The translations under genes were made by a program, and so were the position numbers. The notes under the pieces are model-generated. The model did not search any database and was not told the DNA's origin. It worked only from the letters and a program-made list of their open reading frames with translations. Of a stretch of 7,312 nucleotides of DNA, positions 1 to 6,709 are shown piece after piece. The stretch is from Dysgonamonadaceae bacterium (GTDB taxonomy: Bacteria; Bacteroidota; Bacteroidia; Bacteroidales; Azobacteroidaceae). Location: the NCBI GenBank assembly GCA_031276105.1, contig JAISNS010000320.1, positions 1-7,312 on the forward strand, in the 5' to 3' direction. The stretch's first letter is position 1. Every line of letters starts with the position of its first letter.

Positions 1-1460
1 TCATTAATCAATTTATATTTAGGCACTAACGATTTCATGATAATCCATCCGGTGAGATAGGCTACGGCGCAGATGCAGAAAATAACGAAATAACCGGCCG
101 GTTTGCCTTCAAAACCCATAAACTGCATCTTGGTTTCGCCGGCGTAAACGAAGAGATTTCCGGCGCCTTTCTGCAAAATCATTGAGCCGATTCCTCCCGC
201 CATACCGCCGATACCGGTAATGGTCGCAATGGCGCCTTTGGGAAACATATCGCCGATCGTGGAAAATAAGTTAGCGCTCCACGCCTGATGCGCCGCGCAA
301 CCGATGGATATGAGCAAGACCGGAATCCATGCGGCATTTCTGCCGAGTCCGGCAAATTGCATCCCCAAAGGTTGGGCTAACAGCACGAAAAGCGGGAAAA
401 AAGCAAATATCAACATCGCTTTCATTCGCGCGGCATACGGATTTTGTCCGCTGCGATTGATGAATAGCGTAGGCAACTTTCCGCCGAAAATAGACAAGAC
501 GGTCACAATGGCGTACAGCGTAAATATGAGCGCCATTCCAAGGCCTTCGGACGTTTTTATGTCGAATTGCATACTTAAATAGGACGGCGTCCAAAAAAGG
601 AAAAACCACCATACGCCGTCGGTCATGAACTTACCCGCCGCAAACGCCCACGTTTGCTTGTAGGCAAAGCATTTCGAGAAAGGTATTTTCTTTTCTCCTT
701 TTGATTGCGGTGCAATTTCTTCCGTTTGTTCGTACCGGTCTTGCTCTATATATTCGAGTTCGAGCTTATTAACATGTTTACTTTTATCCGGTTTATCGTA
801 GAGAAAAACCCAAAAAGCCATCCAGATAAAGCCGAGCGCACCGATGATGATAAACGCCATCTCCCAACCGAAATGCTTGGCTAACGGAGGAATAGATAAC
901 GGCGCAAAGAGCGCCCCGATCGAGGCTCCCGCATTGAAAATAGAGGTTGCATACGCGCGGTCTTTTTTGGGGAAATATTCGGCCGTAGCTTTGATGGCCG
1001 CCGGAAAATTACCGGCTTCGCCCAGCGCAAGTACGCAACGTGCCACCAGAAAACAGTACATACTGATGGTCGCAATCGCTACCGCCACGTCGCCGGTAGC
1101 CTTCGTTAACTCAGCCGCGCTGTGAAGCCCCACATTCGCCTCGGTGATGATACCGCAAGCGGCGTGCATACAAGCGCCTACGCTCCAGACGCCGATCGAC
1201 CACAAAAACCCTTTTTTCGTTCCCAACCACTCGACAAACCGGCCGGCAAAGAGCATACAGATGGCATAAACGATGGAAAAGATCGACGTAATGTTGCCGT
1301 AATGTTCTTCATTCCAATGAAATTCGGGTTTGATAAATTCATCCCATGTCAAGGACAATACTTGCCGGTCTAAATAATTAATCGTTGTCGCAAAAAACAG
1401 CATGGCGCATATCACCCACCGGTAATTTGTTATTTTATCTAACGTTCCTATGTTTTTCAT
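1..1460 (-). CDS. exuT: ExuT-type MFS hexuronate transporter, 3' end cut by window edge
   Basis: Inner-membrane major facilitator superfamily carrier, probably importing galacturonate and/or glucuronate by proton symport. The frame is open from ATG at 1460 for 486 codons to base 3 and has no stop inside the window; the protein ends near KYKLIN, so only a few residues are likely missing. About 12 hydrophobic segments are visible. TM1 carries TTINYLDRQ (residues 25-33), and residues 147-183 hold GEAGNFPAAIKATAEYFP and SIFNAGASIGA, typical of the ExuT/GudP anion:cation symporter branch. A charged, hydrophilic central loop (about 222-262) separates the two six-helix halves. Between TM3 and TM4 there is an extra stretch (about 104-130) not seen in E. 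coli ExuT, which would explain the greater length (486+ against about 432). The start lies 52 nt after kdgK and no separate promoter is evident, so it is probably the operon's fourth gene. The exact uronate specificity cannot be read from sequence. Confidence 0.9.
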   Translation of the reverse strand, partial: MKNIGTLDKITNYRWVICAMLFFATTINYLDRQVLSLTWDEFIKPEFHWNEEHYGNITSIFSIVYAICMLFAGRFVEWLGTKKGFLWSIGVWSVGACMHAACGIITEANVGLHSAAELTKATGDVAVAIATISMYCFLVARCVLALGEAGNFPAAIKATAEYFPKKDRAYATSIFNAGASIGALFAPLSIPPLAKHFGWEMAFIIIGALGFIWMAFWVFLYDKPDKSKHVNKLELEYIEQDRYEQTEEIAPQSKGEKKIPFSKCFAYKQTWAFAAGKFMTDGVWWFFLFWTPSYLSMQFDIKTSEGLGMALIFTLYAIVTVLSIFGGKLPTLFINRSGQNPYAARMKAMLIFAFFPLFVLLAQPLGMQFAGLGRNAAWIPVLLISIGCAAHQAWSANLFSTIGDMFPKGAIATITGIGGMAGGIGSMILQKGAGNLFVYAGETKMQFMGFEGKPAGYFVIFCICAVAYLTGWIIMKSLVPKYKLIN

Positions 1461-1512
1461 TTATTATTATATTTAATCCGTGTTATTTGAAAATTGATTA
1501 CCGTTCCTTATT

Positions 1513-2538
1513 TTAGCGTTGAACCCTTCCGCTTGCGTCGCCGCCGGCAAGCGTTTCTACTTCTTCGATGGAAACCAGGTTGAAGTCGCCGTTGATGGTA
1601 TGTTTCAATGCCGAAGCGGCAACCGCAAATTCCAGCGCTTCTTCCTGATTCCGTTTCGTTAACAACCCGTGAATGATTCCTCCCGAAAAAGAATCGCCTC
1701 CACCTACGCGGTCGATAATCGGATTAATATCGTACCGCTTGGAAGTATAAAACGCGGTTCCGTTATAAATCATGGCCTTCCACCCGTTATGGGAAGCGGA
1801 AAACGATTCGCGCAAGGTAGAAATGACATACTTGAAGCCAAATTCTTTGGCCATTTGGATAAAGATACCTTTGTACCCTTCGGCGTCGGTCTGTCCCGCC
1901 GTAACATCGGCATCCGGTTTGAAGCCCAAGCATAATTCCGCATCTTCTTCATTTCCGATGCAAACGTCCACGTATTGCATCAAGGGACGCATAACGGATT
2001 GCGCTTTTTCTTTCGTCCATAACTTTTTACGGAAATTCAAATCGACCGAAACCGTAACTCCGTGTCGCTTGGCAGCTTCACAAGCCAGTTTTGTCAAAAC
2101 AGCCGCTTTGTCCGAAATAGCCGGCGTAATGCCCGACCAGTGAAACCAGTCGGCGCTTTCCATAATGACGTCGAAATCGAAATCGGAAGCATCCGCTTCG
2201 GCAATGGCCGAGTGTGCCCGGTCGTAAATCACTTTACTCGGACGCATGGAAGCGCCGCTTTCCAAATAATAAATCCCTACCCTGTCGCCGCCACGGGCAA
2301 TGAAACCGGTTTTTACGCCGTATTTGCGCAAAGCGTTTACGGCCGATTGTCCGATTTCATGGTTCGGCAGTTTGGTTACAAAATAAGCGTCGTGGCCGTA
2401 ATTGGCGCAACTGACCGCTACATTGGCTTCGCCGCCGCCATAGACGACGTCAAACACGTCCGACTGGACAAAACGAGTGTTGCCCGGCGTGGACAAACGA
2501 AGCATAATTTCTCCTAACGTTACAATTTTTTTTCTCAT
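1513..2538 (-). CDS. kdgK: 2-keto-3-deoxygluconate kinase (PfkB family)
   Basis: Cytoplasmic kinase that phosphorylates 2-keto-3-deoxy-D-gluconate to KDPG with ATP, the last step before aldolase cleavage. The 341-residue protein is a full-length PfkB/ribokinase-fold sugar kinase. The N-terminal strand VTLGEIMLRL is at 6-15, the substrate-loop GGGEANVAV at 34-42, the motif DLNFRKKLW common in KDG kinases at 166-174, and the PfkB signature DRVGGGDSFSGG at 276-287, whose D282 is the expected catalytic base. I chose ATG 2538, giving MRKKIVTLGE, over an in-frame upstream TTG at 2577, because the 13 added residues are polar, low-complexity and not family-like. Its position between altronate dehydratase and the transporter supports KDG over other sugar-acid substrates. 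A generic sugar kinase is the only realistic alternative. Confidence 0.93.
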   Translation of the reverse strand: MRKKIVTLGEIMLRLSTPGNTRFVQSDVFDVVYGGGEANVAVSCANYGHDAYFVTKLPNHEIGQSAVNALRKYGVKTGFIARGGDRVGIYYLESGASMRPSKVIYDRAHSAIAEADASDFDFDVIMESADWFHWSGITPAISDKAAVLTKLACEAAKRHGVTVSVDLNFRKKLWTKEKAQSVMRPLMQYVDVCIGNEEDAELCLGFKPDADVTAGQTDAEGYKGIFIQMAKEFGFKYVISTLRESFSASHNGWKAMIYNGTAFYTSKRYDINPIIDRVGGGDSFSGGIIHGLLTKRNQEEALEFAVAASALKHTINGDFNLVSIEEVETLAGGDASGRVQR

Positions 2539-2580
2539 GTTATTACTGATAAAATTATTTATTCTTGATTGATTCAAATA

Positions 2581-2636
2581 CTTGTTTACTCGTTTACTTG
2601 TTTACTCGTTTACTCGTTTACTCGTTTACTCATTTA
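2581..2636. repeat. Tandem octamer array, 7 copies of CTYGTTTA
   Basis: There are seven head-to-tail 8-bp units on the plus strand: CTTGTTTA, CTCGTTTA, CTTGTTTA, three CTCGTTTA and CTCATTTA. Units differ only by transitions at positions 3 and 4. On the transcribed strand the unit reads TAAACGAG. The first unit in transcription order supplies the TAA stop codon of uxaA, and the array fills about half of the uxaA-kdgK gap. It is too short and lacks spacers, so it is not a CRISPR. Function is unknown. Confidence 0.9.
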
Positions 2637-4118
2637 CAGCGTTACCCCGGTTTTGAAAATGGCGATTTCGCGGTAATTTTTTTTCTCATTATTGACCTTT
2701 TCGCCGCTTGCCACCTCCATGAGATAATGGATAAACCGGTCATTTACTTCATCGATTGTTTCGTTTTCGACCATTTGTCCGGCATTAAAATCAATCCATC
2801 CCGGTTTCCGTTGGAACAAAGGCGTATTAGTCGATATTTTCACGGTTGGGACGAACGTTCCGAAAGGCGTTCCGCGTCCGGTAGTAAAGAGTATCATTTG
2901 GCAGCCGGAAGCCGCCAAAGCAGTTGCCGCCACCAAATCGTTGCCCGGTGCGCTTAAGAGGTTCAATCCTTTGGTTTGGATACGGTCGCCGTACTTCAAA
3001 ACGTCTTTTACCGGCGATTTACCGCATTTTTGGGTACATCCCAACGATTTTTCTTCCAGGGTTGAAATGCCGCCGGCCTTGTTTCCCGGCGACGGATTTT
3101 CGTAAACCGGCTGTTTGTTTTGGATGAAATAGTCTTTGAAATCATTAATTAGCCGAACGGTTTTATCAAACACGTCCTTATTTATACAGCGATTCATCAA
3201 AAGGGTTTCCGCGCCGAACATTTCCGGGACTTCCGTCAATACGGCGCTTCCGCCCCGGGCAATCAGGAAATCGGAAAAAACGCCCAGCAAAGGATTCGCC
3301 GTTATGCCGGAAAAGCCGTCCGAACCGCCGCATTTCAGGCCGACTTTTAATTCGGAAAGCGGAACGGTTTCCCGCTCATCGTGCGATACGGTTTCGTATA
3401 TTTTGCGCAACAACTGCATCCCGGTTTCATATTCGTCGGCCACTTGTTGGGTTTCGATAAATTTGACGCGCGATTCGTCCACCTCGCCCACCAGTGAGCG
3501 GAAGGCGGCGACTTGATTGTTTTCGCAGCCTAAGCCGACAATCAAAACGCCGCCCGCGTTGGGGTGACAAAGCATGTTTCGCAGCATTTTTCGCGTATTT
3601 TCGTGATCGTCGCCCAACTGCGAGCAACCGTAATTGTGCGGATAAGCGACGACTGCGTCAATGCCTTTCAGTTGGGTTTCCCTGCGCAAGGTTTCGGCCA
3701 ACGTATTCGCCGTTCCGTTGACGCATCCTACGGTAGGGATTACCCATATCTCGTTGCGGACGCCGACTTCGCCGTTCGCCCGCCGGTATCCTTTGAACGT
3801 CAGGTTTCTGTCGGGAATATTCAACGAAACTTCCTGCGGATGGTATTCGTAATCCAGCAATCCCGAAAGGTTTGTTTTGATTGTTTCTTCATTTACCCAG
3901 TCGCCCGGCGAAAGGTTCCGGCAAGCATGGCCGATCGGATAACCGTATTTGATCAGGTTTGTATTTTCAGGAATCGCGGTTATGGCAAATTTGTGTCCGG
4001 CAGGGATGTCGGACAGAAGAGTAATTTCTTTTCCATCAACCGGTAAGCATTTGCCTGCCGGCAAATCAATCAAGGCTACCGCGACATTGTCTGCCGGGTT
4101 TATCTTTAAAAATTCCAT
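2634..4118 (-). CDS. uxaA: Altronate dehydratase, UxaA family
   Basis: Cytoplasmic metal-dependent lyase that dehydrates D-altronate to 2-keto-3-deoxy-D-gluconate in the galacturonate pathway. The protein has 494 residues, matching the usual full length (about 495). Residues about 10-85 form the N-terminal SAF domain with GHKFA (41-45) and GHACRNLSPGDWV (63-75). After a linker comes the GARLD catalytic region: GVRNEIWVIPTVGCVN (119-134), HNYGCSQLGDDHENT (161-175), GLGCENN (195-201), LKCGGSDGFSGITANP (261-276), EVPEMFGAE (296-304), SLGCTQKCGK (358-367) and TTGRGTPFG (412-420). Conserved Cys and His residues in these motifs fit an iron- or manganese-dependent enzyme. The ATG at 4118 overlaps the uxaB 3' end by 13 nt, suggesting translational coupling. 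Galactarate dehydratase (GarD) is the closest alternative, but the uxaB and kdgK neighbours point to altronate. Confidence 0.95.
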   Translation of the reverse strand: MEFLKINPADNVAVALIDLPAGKCLPVDGKEITLLSDIPAGHKFAITAIPENTNLIKYGYPIGHACRNLSPGDWVNEETIKTNLSGLLDYEYHPQEVSLNIPDRNLTFKGYRRANGEVGVRNEIWVIPTVGCVNGTANTLAETLRRETQLKGIDAVVAYPHNYGCSQLGDDHENTRKMLRNMLCHPNAGGVLIVGLGCENNQVAAFRSLVGEVDESRVKFIETQQVADEYETGMQLLRKIYETVSHDERETVPLSELKVGLKCGGSDGFSGITANPLLGVFSDFLIARGGSAVLTEVPEMFGAETLLMNRCINKDVFDKTVRLINDFKDYFIQNKQPVYENPSPGNKAGGISTLEEKSLGCTQKCGKSPVKDVLKYGDRIQTKGLNLLSAPGNDLVAATALAASGCQMILFTTGRGTPFGTFVPTVKISTNTPLFQRKPGWIDFNAGQMVENETIDEVNDRFIHYLMEVASGEKVNNEKKNYREIAIFKTGVTL

Positions 4119-5551
4119 ACTGATTGCACGGTTTTTCTCATTCCTTTTTCCTGTATGGCGCGTAAATAAGCGGTTAGTTTTTCGGTTAAGCCGGTTATTT
4201 TATTCAAGTCTTCGCCCCAAATAAATGCGGCGGCCAGTACGCCCCGGGCCACTTTAGCCACATCGTTCGATTGCCAAAGGCCGGTCAGGAGTTCCAATAT
4301 TGCCGGATCATCTTTGGGAACAATCGCGTCGTCGCCCCGTTTACCGCCTTTATAATAAGTGATCATTGCGGCCAGTCCGAGCGTTAAACCGTTGGGAAGG
4401 CGGCCGGTACGTTCCAGGTACATTTTCAAACCCGGCAAATCGCGAGTTTTGTATTTCGGGAAAGAATTTAGCATAATGCTTGTTACAAAATGTTTTACGA
4501 ACGGATTTTTGAACCGGTCGAGTACATCGTTTGCATAATGTTTCAATTCGTCTTCGGGCAGGTCCAGGGTCGGAAGCAGTTCGTTGAACATGACTTGGAG
4601 GACAAATTTTCCGATTGTTTCGTCTTCTACACATTCGCGCACCGTATTCAAACCGGACAAATAGCCGACCGGCGACAATATGGTGTGCAGGCCGTTGAGG
4701 AGGGTTACTTTACGTTCGTGGTACGGTTTTTCGCTCGGAACAAACAGAACGTTCAATCCGGCTTCAGCGGCCGGAAATTCGGCGGCAACCGTTTCGGGCG
4801 CTTCGATTACCCATAAATGGAAAATTTCGGCTTTTACTACCAGGCGGTCGTTCAGTTGGATTTTATCCCGTATTTCGTGGATGGTATCGCTGGGATAACC
4901 CGGAACGATCCGGTCGACCAGGGTGCAATATACGCCGCAAGCCGTATCGAACCAGTGTTTGAATGTTTCGCCCAATTGCCACAAGTCGATATATTGATGG
5001 ATACATTTTTTCAGTTCGACGCCGTTATGGAAAATCAGTTCGCAGGGAAAAATAATCCATCCTTTAGCGGGCGCTCCGTTGAAGGTTTTATAGCGGTGGT
5101 AAAGCAGTTGGGTCAATTTACCGGGATACGATTGGGCGGGTTTGTCGTCGAGACGGCAAGCGCTGTCGAACGCGATACCGGCTTCGGTGGTATTGGAGAT
5201 TACAAAGCGTATTTCCGGGTTTTCGGCCAGTTGCAGGTATTCGTCAAATTGTGAATAAGGATTCAGTCCGCGGGTTACGACGTCGATCAGTTCGAGGCTG
5301 TCGACGGTTTGTTCATTATTTATTCCCTGTAAATTAAGATGATACAATCCGTCTTGTTCATTCAGCGCGTCAATCATTCCTTCGGGAAGCGGTTGGAGGA
5401 TTACAATTCCCGTATCGAAACCGGTTTTCCGGTTCATGTTGTAAACAATCCAATCGACAAATGCGCGTAAAAAGTTACCTTCACCGAATTGAATAATGCG
5501 CTCGGGATACAATTTTGTATCTGTTGCGGTTTTTCTGTTTAGATTTTTCAC
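4106..5551 (-). CDS. uxaB: Tagaturonate reductase (altronate oxidoreductase)
   Basis: Cytoplasmic NAD(H)-dependent polyol-type long-chain dehydrogenase interconverting D-tagaturonate and D-altronate. From the GTG at 5551 the protein has 481 residues, close to E. coli UxaB (483). Numbered from that GTG, the mannitol-dehydrogenase N-terminal Rossmann domain opens with IQFGEGNFLRAFVDWI (20-35), and the catalytic K-x4-N-x2-H signature is KVTLLNGLH, with K281, N286 and H289. The rest is the helical C-terminal mannitol-dehydrogenase domain. Start choice: the frame extends upstream to a TTG at 5605, but that codon lies inside the -7 promoter box and would add atypical residues. The GTG gives MKNLNRKTATD, and no in-frame ATG is available near it. 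An out-of-frame ATG immediately followed by TGA overlaps this GTG. It is the first gene of the uxaB-uxaA-kdgK-exuT operon. Confidence 0.94.
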   Translation of the reverse strand: MKNLNRKTATDTKLYPERIIQFGEGNFLRAFVDWIVYNMNRKTGFDTGIVILQPLPEGMIDALNEQDGLYHLNLQGINNEQTVDSLELIDVVTRGLNPYSQFDEYLQLAENPEIRFVISNTTEAGIAFDSACRLDDKPAQSYPGKLTQLLYHRYKTFNGAPAKGWIIFPCELIFHNGVELKKCIHQYIDLWQLGETFKHWFDTACGVYCTLVDRIVPGYPSDTIHEIRDKIQLNDRLVVKAEIFHLWVIEAPETVAAEFPAAEAGLNVLFVPSEKPYHERKVTLLNGLHTILSPVGYLSGLNTVRECVEDETIGKFVLQVMFNELLPTLDLPEDELKHYANDVLDRFKNPFVKHFVTSIMLNSFPKYKTRDLPGLKMYLERTGRLPNGLTLGLAAMITYYKGGKRGDDAIVPKDDPAILELLTGLWQSNDVAKVARGVLAAAFIWGEDLNKITGLTEKLTAYLRAIQEKGMRKTVQSVWNF

Positions 5552-5573
5552 ATTTATTTTAGAATTTGATTGT

Positions 5574-5591
5574 TCTGTGTGCGTACACAGA
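5574..5591. promoter_or_regulatory. Operator-like 18-bp palindrome upstream of uxaB
   Basis: TCTGTGTGCGTACACAGA is an inverted repeat with 8 of 9 pairs matching; only 5581/5584 mismatch. The centre is a CpG, as in many LacI-family operators. It lies roughly 6-25 nt downstream of the predicted transcription start and 22 nt before the GTG, a roadblock-type repressor position. The cognate regulator is not in the window; a LacI- or GntR-type uronate repressor is an inference. Confidence 0.6.
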
Positions 5592-5602
5592 GAAAATTTT
5601 TG

Positions 5603-5633
5603 CAAAAGTAATATATATTTTTTAAGTTACAAA
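5603..5633 (-). promoter_or_regulatory. Bacteroidetes sigma-ABfr-type promoter for the uxa operon
   Basis: Read on the minus strand there is a -33 box TTTG (5633-5630), a 19-bp A/T-rich spacer and a -7 box TACTTTTG (5610-5603), a full match to TAnnTTTG. Transcription should start near 5597-5599, giving a leader of about 45 nt. The promoter lies just after the oxyR stop codon and rules out the TTG at 5605 as the uxaB start. Confidence 0.8.
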
Positions 5634-5637
5634 AAAA

Positions 5638-6579
5638 TTATAAATCCACGACGTATTGTTTCAGGTTCGGGTCTTGCATGGATTTGGGAACCGAGTTGCG
5701 GATAATTTTCAAAATGATGTTTAGCAATGTTTTACGGACATAATCTTTACTTACGATCAGGCTCACTTCCCTCACTGCCGTCAGGTTTTTGAATGGGCGC
5801 AAGTTTTCCTGTTTTTCTTCGCTCAATCCCATTGCGTGCATTTCCGGGATAATCGTAATTCCGGGATTGTAATCAACGACATTGATAAGCGTGTCGATAC
5901 TTCCCGATTCATATTTGACAGGCGGATTGGCGGTGAGTGATTTCCGTTTCAGGCGGCAGAGGCGTTCTATTTGTCCCCGCAGGCAATGTTCGTTTTCCAG
6001 CAGCCAAACATTGTCGATATCAATCATTTCCAGATCAATTTCTTTTTCCTCATACGCTTCATCATGCGGAGAGACATAGGCATAGAATTTTTCATAATAT
6101 ACAGGGTATTCGATTAAACCGGGATGATTTAACGGCCCGGCCAACACGCCTCCGTCTAAGGTTCCGTTCAATATTTCTTTGATCATATTGGCGGTTGTAC
6201 TTTCTTTCAAAGTCAGTTCGATAGCTTCATATTCGGATTGATGCTGATGTAGCATCACCGGCACAAGATACGAGGCGATGGTTGGGATAATGCCTAATTT
6301 GAAGTTTCCTTTAGTTACATTTTGTTCATTTTCAACTATTTCTTTTATTTTTCGAAAATATTTGAGCGAAGTACGCGCCTGTTCAACAATTTGTTTTCCG
6401 ATTTCGGTAGGTTCTACCGGATGTTTCGATCGGTCGAATATTTTAACATCCAGTTCTTCTTCCAATTTCTGAATCATCATACTCAGCGTTGGTTGCGTAA
6501 CGAAACATATTTCTGCCGCTTTGGCGAAATGCCGGAAATTATCGACGGCTATCAGATATTCCAATTGTTGTATATTCAT
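5638..6579 (-). CDS. oxyR: OxyR, LysR-family hydrogen peroxide-sensing regulator
   Basis: Cytoplasmic DNA-binding thiol-switch regulator of peroxide-defence genes. The protein has 313 residues (E. coli OxyR has 305). The winged helix-turn-helix spans about 1-60, with FRHFAKAAEICFVTQPTLS at 15-33, followed by the linker helix to about 88. The LysR substrate-binding-like regulatory domain begins around GNFKLGIIPT (91-100). The redox pair is C199 in HCLRGQ and C208, with the same spacing and numbering as the E. coli disulfide-forming cysteines. T100 in the IIPT motif is also kept. The E. coli HCLRDQ motif has Gly in place of Asp at position 202 here, next to the switch cysteine. There is an additional cysteine, C25, in the HTH. 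It is divergent from ahpC, a classical OxyR target, and a dyad between them fits an OxyR site, so autoregulation is likely. No terminator follows, so some readthrough into uxaB is possible. Confidence 0.96.
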   Translation of the reverse strand: MNIQQLEYLIAVDNFRHFAKAAEICFVTQPTLSMMIQKLEEELDVKIFDRSKHPVEPTEIGKQIVEQARTSLKYFRKIKEIVENEQNVTKGNFKLGIIPTIASYLVPVMLHQHQSEYEAIELTLKESTTANMIKEILNGTLDGGVLAGPLNHPGLIEYPVYYEKFYAYVSPHDEAYEEKEIDLEMIDIDNVWLLENEHCLRGQIERLCRLKRKSLTANPPVKYESGSIDTLINVVDYNPGITIIPEMHAMGLSEEKQENLRPFKNLTAVREVSLIVSKDYVRKTLLNIILKIIRNSVPKSMQDPNLKQYVVDL

Positions 6580-6608
6580 TGATTTTTAATATATAGATTT
6601 TATTTATG

Positions 6609-6616
6609 CAAAGATA
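6609..6616 (-). promoter_or_regulatory. Putative oxyR -7 box
   Basis: On the minus strand TATCTTTG (6616-6609) matches TAnnTTTG, 30 nt before the oxyR ATG. No clear TTTG is found at the -33 distance; the best there is a TTTAG-like stretch around 6637-6645, so this looks like a weaker or regulated promoter. Confidence 0.6.
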
Positions 6617-6621
6617 AAAAA

Positions 6622-6638
6622 TATCAGTTTGATTGATA
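6622..6638. promoter_or_regulatory. Putative OxyR-binding dyad in the oxyR-ahpC intergenic region
   Basis: TATCAGTTTGATTGATA contains ATCA-n-T-nnn-A-n-TGAT, the same architecture as the E. coli OxyR element ATAG-n-T-nnn-A-n-CTAT and the LysR T-N11-A rule. It covers the ahpC -33 box and lies just upstream of the oxyR -7 box, where one bound regulator could control both genes. A second site 22 bp toward oxyR (6601-6615) is only half conserved (A-n-n-GAT). Confidence 0.6.
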
Positions 6639-6659
6639 CTAAAAAGCATTGTAAATTTG
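6628..6659 (+). promoter_or_regulatory. Bacteroidetes-type promoter for ahpC
   Basis: There is a -33 box TTTG (6628-6631), a 20-bp spacer and a -7 box TAAATTTG (6652-6659), a full match to TAnnTTTG. The predicted start near 6663-6666 gives an A/T-rich leader of about 45 nt without a Shine-Dalgarno sequence. The -33 box falls inside the OxyR-like dyad. Confidence 0.78.
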
Positions 6660-6709
6660 CAGACGAAAACAATAATTCTTTTATTTATTAAAATTTAAAA
6701 TTTATAATT

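Noticed and set aside
271..612. Minus-strand 113-codon open frame inside the transporter region
   Set aside because: It is out of frame with the exuT reading frame, which is open for 486 codons and has conserved MFS motifs; the 113-residue product is arginine-rich and unlike any family.
2062..2517. Plus-strand 151-codon open frame opposite kdgK
   Set aside because: It is antisense to kdgK and has no domain resemblance; the kdgK signature motifs show which strand is coding.
2539..2577. TTG at 2577 as the kdgK start (13 residues longer)
   Set aside because: The extension is polar and A/T-driven, and the ATG at 2538 gives the canonical PfkB N-terminus.
2581..2636. Octamer array as a CRISPR
   Set aside because: The units are 8 bp, contiguous and without spacers, which is a simple tandem repeat.
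3564..4046. Plus-strand 160-codon open frame opposite uxaA
   Set aside because: It lies wholly within uxaA on the other strand; its composition is that of a shadow frame with no recognisable domain, while uxaA has full family motifs.
4817..5254. Plus-strand 145-codon open frame opposite uxaB
   Set aside because: It is antisense to uxaB, whose catalytic signature and length are intact; no independent promoter or family motif is seen.
5549..5605. TTG at 5605 as the uxaB start (18 residues longer)
   Set aside because: The codon lies within the -7 promoter box, upstream of the predicted transcription start, and the added residues are not family-like.
5606..5640. Terminator for oxyR
   Set aside because: Only A/T-rich sequence with T-tracts is present; there is no GC-rich hairpin, and the stretch is better explained by the uxaB promoter.
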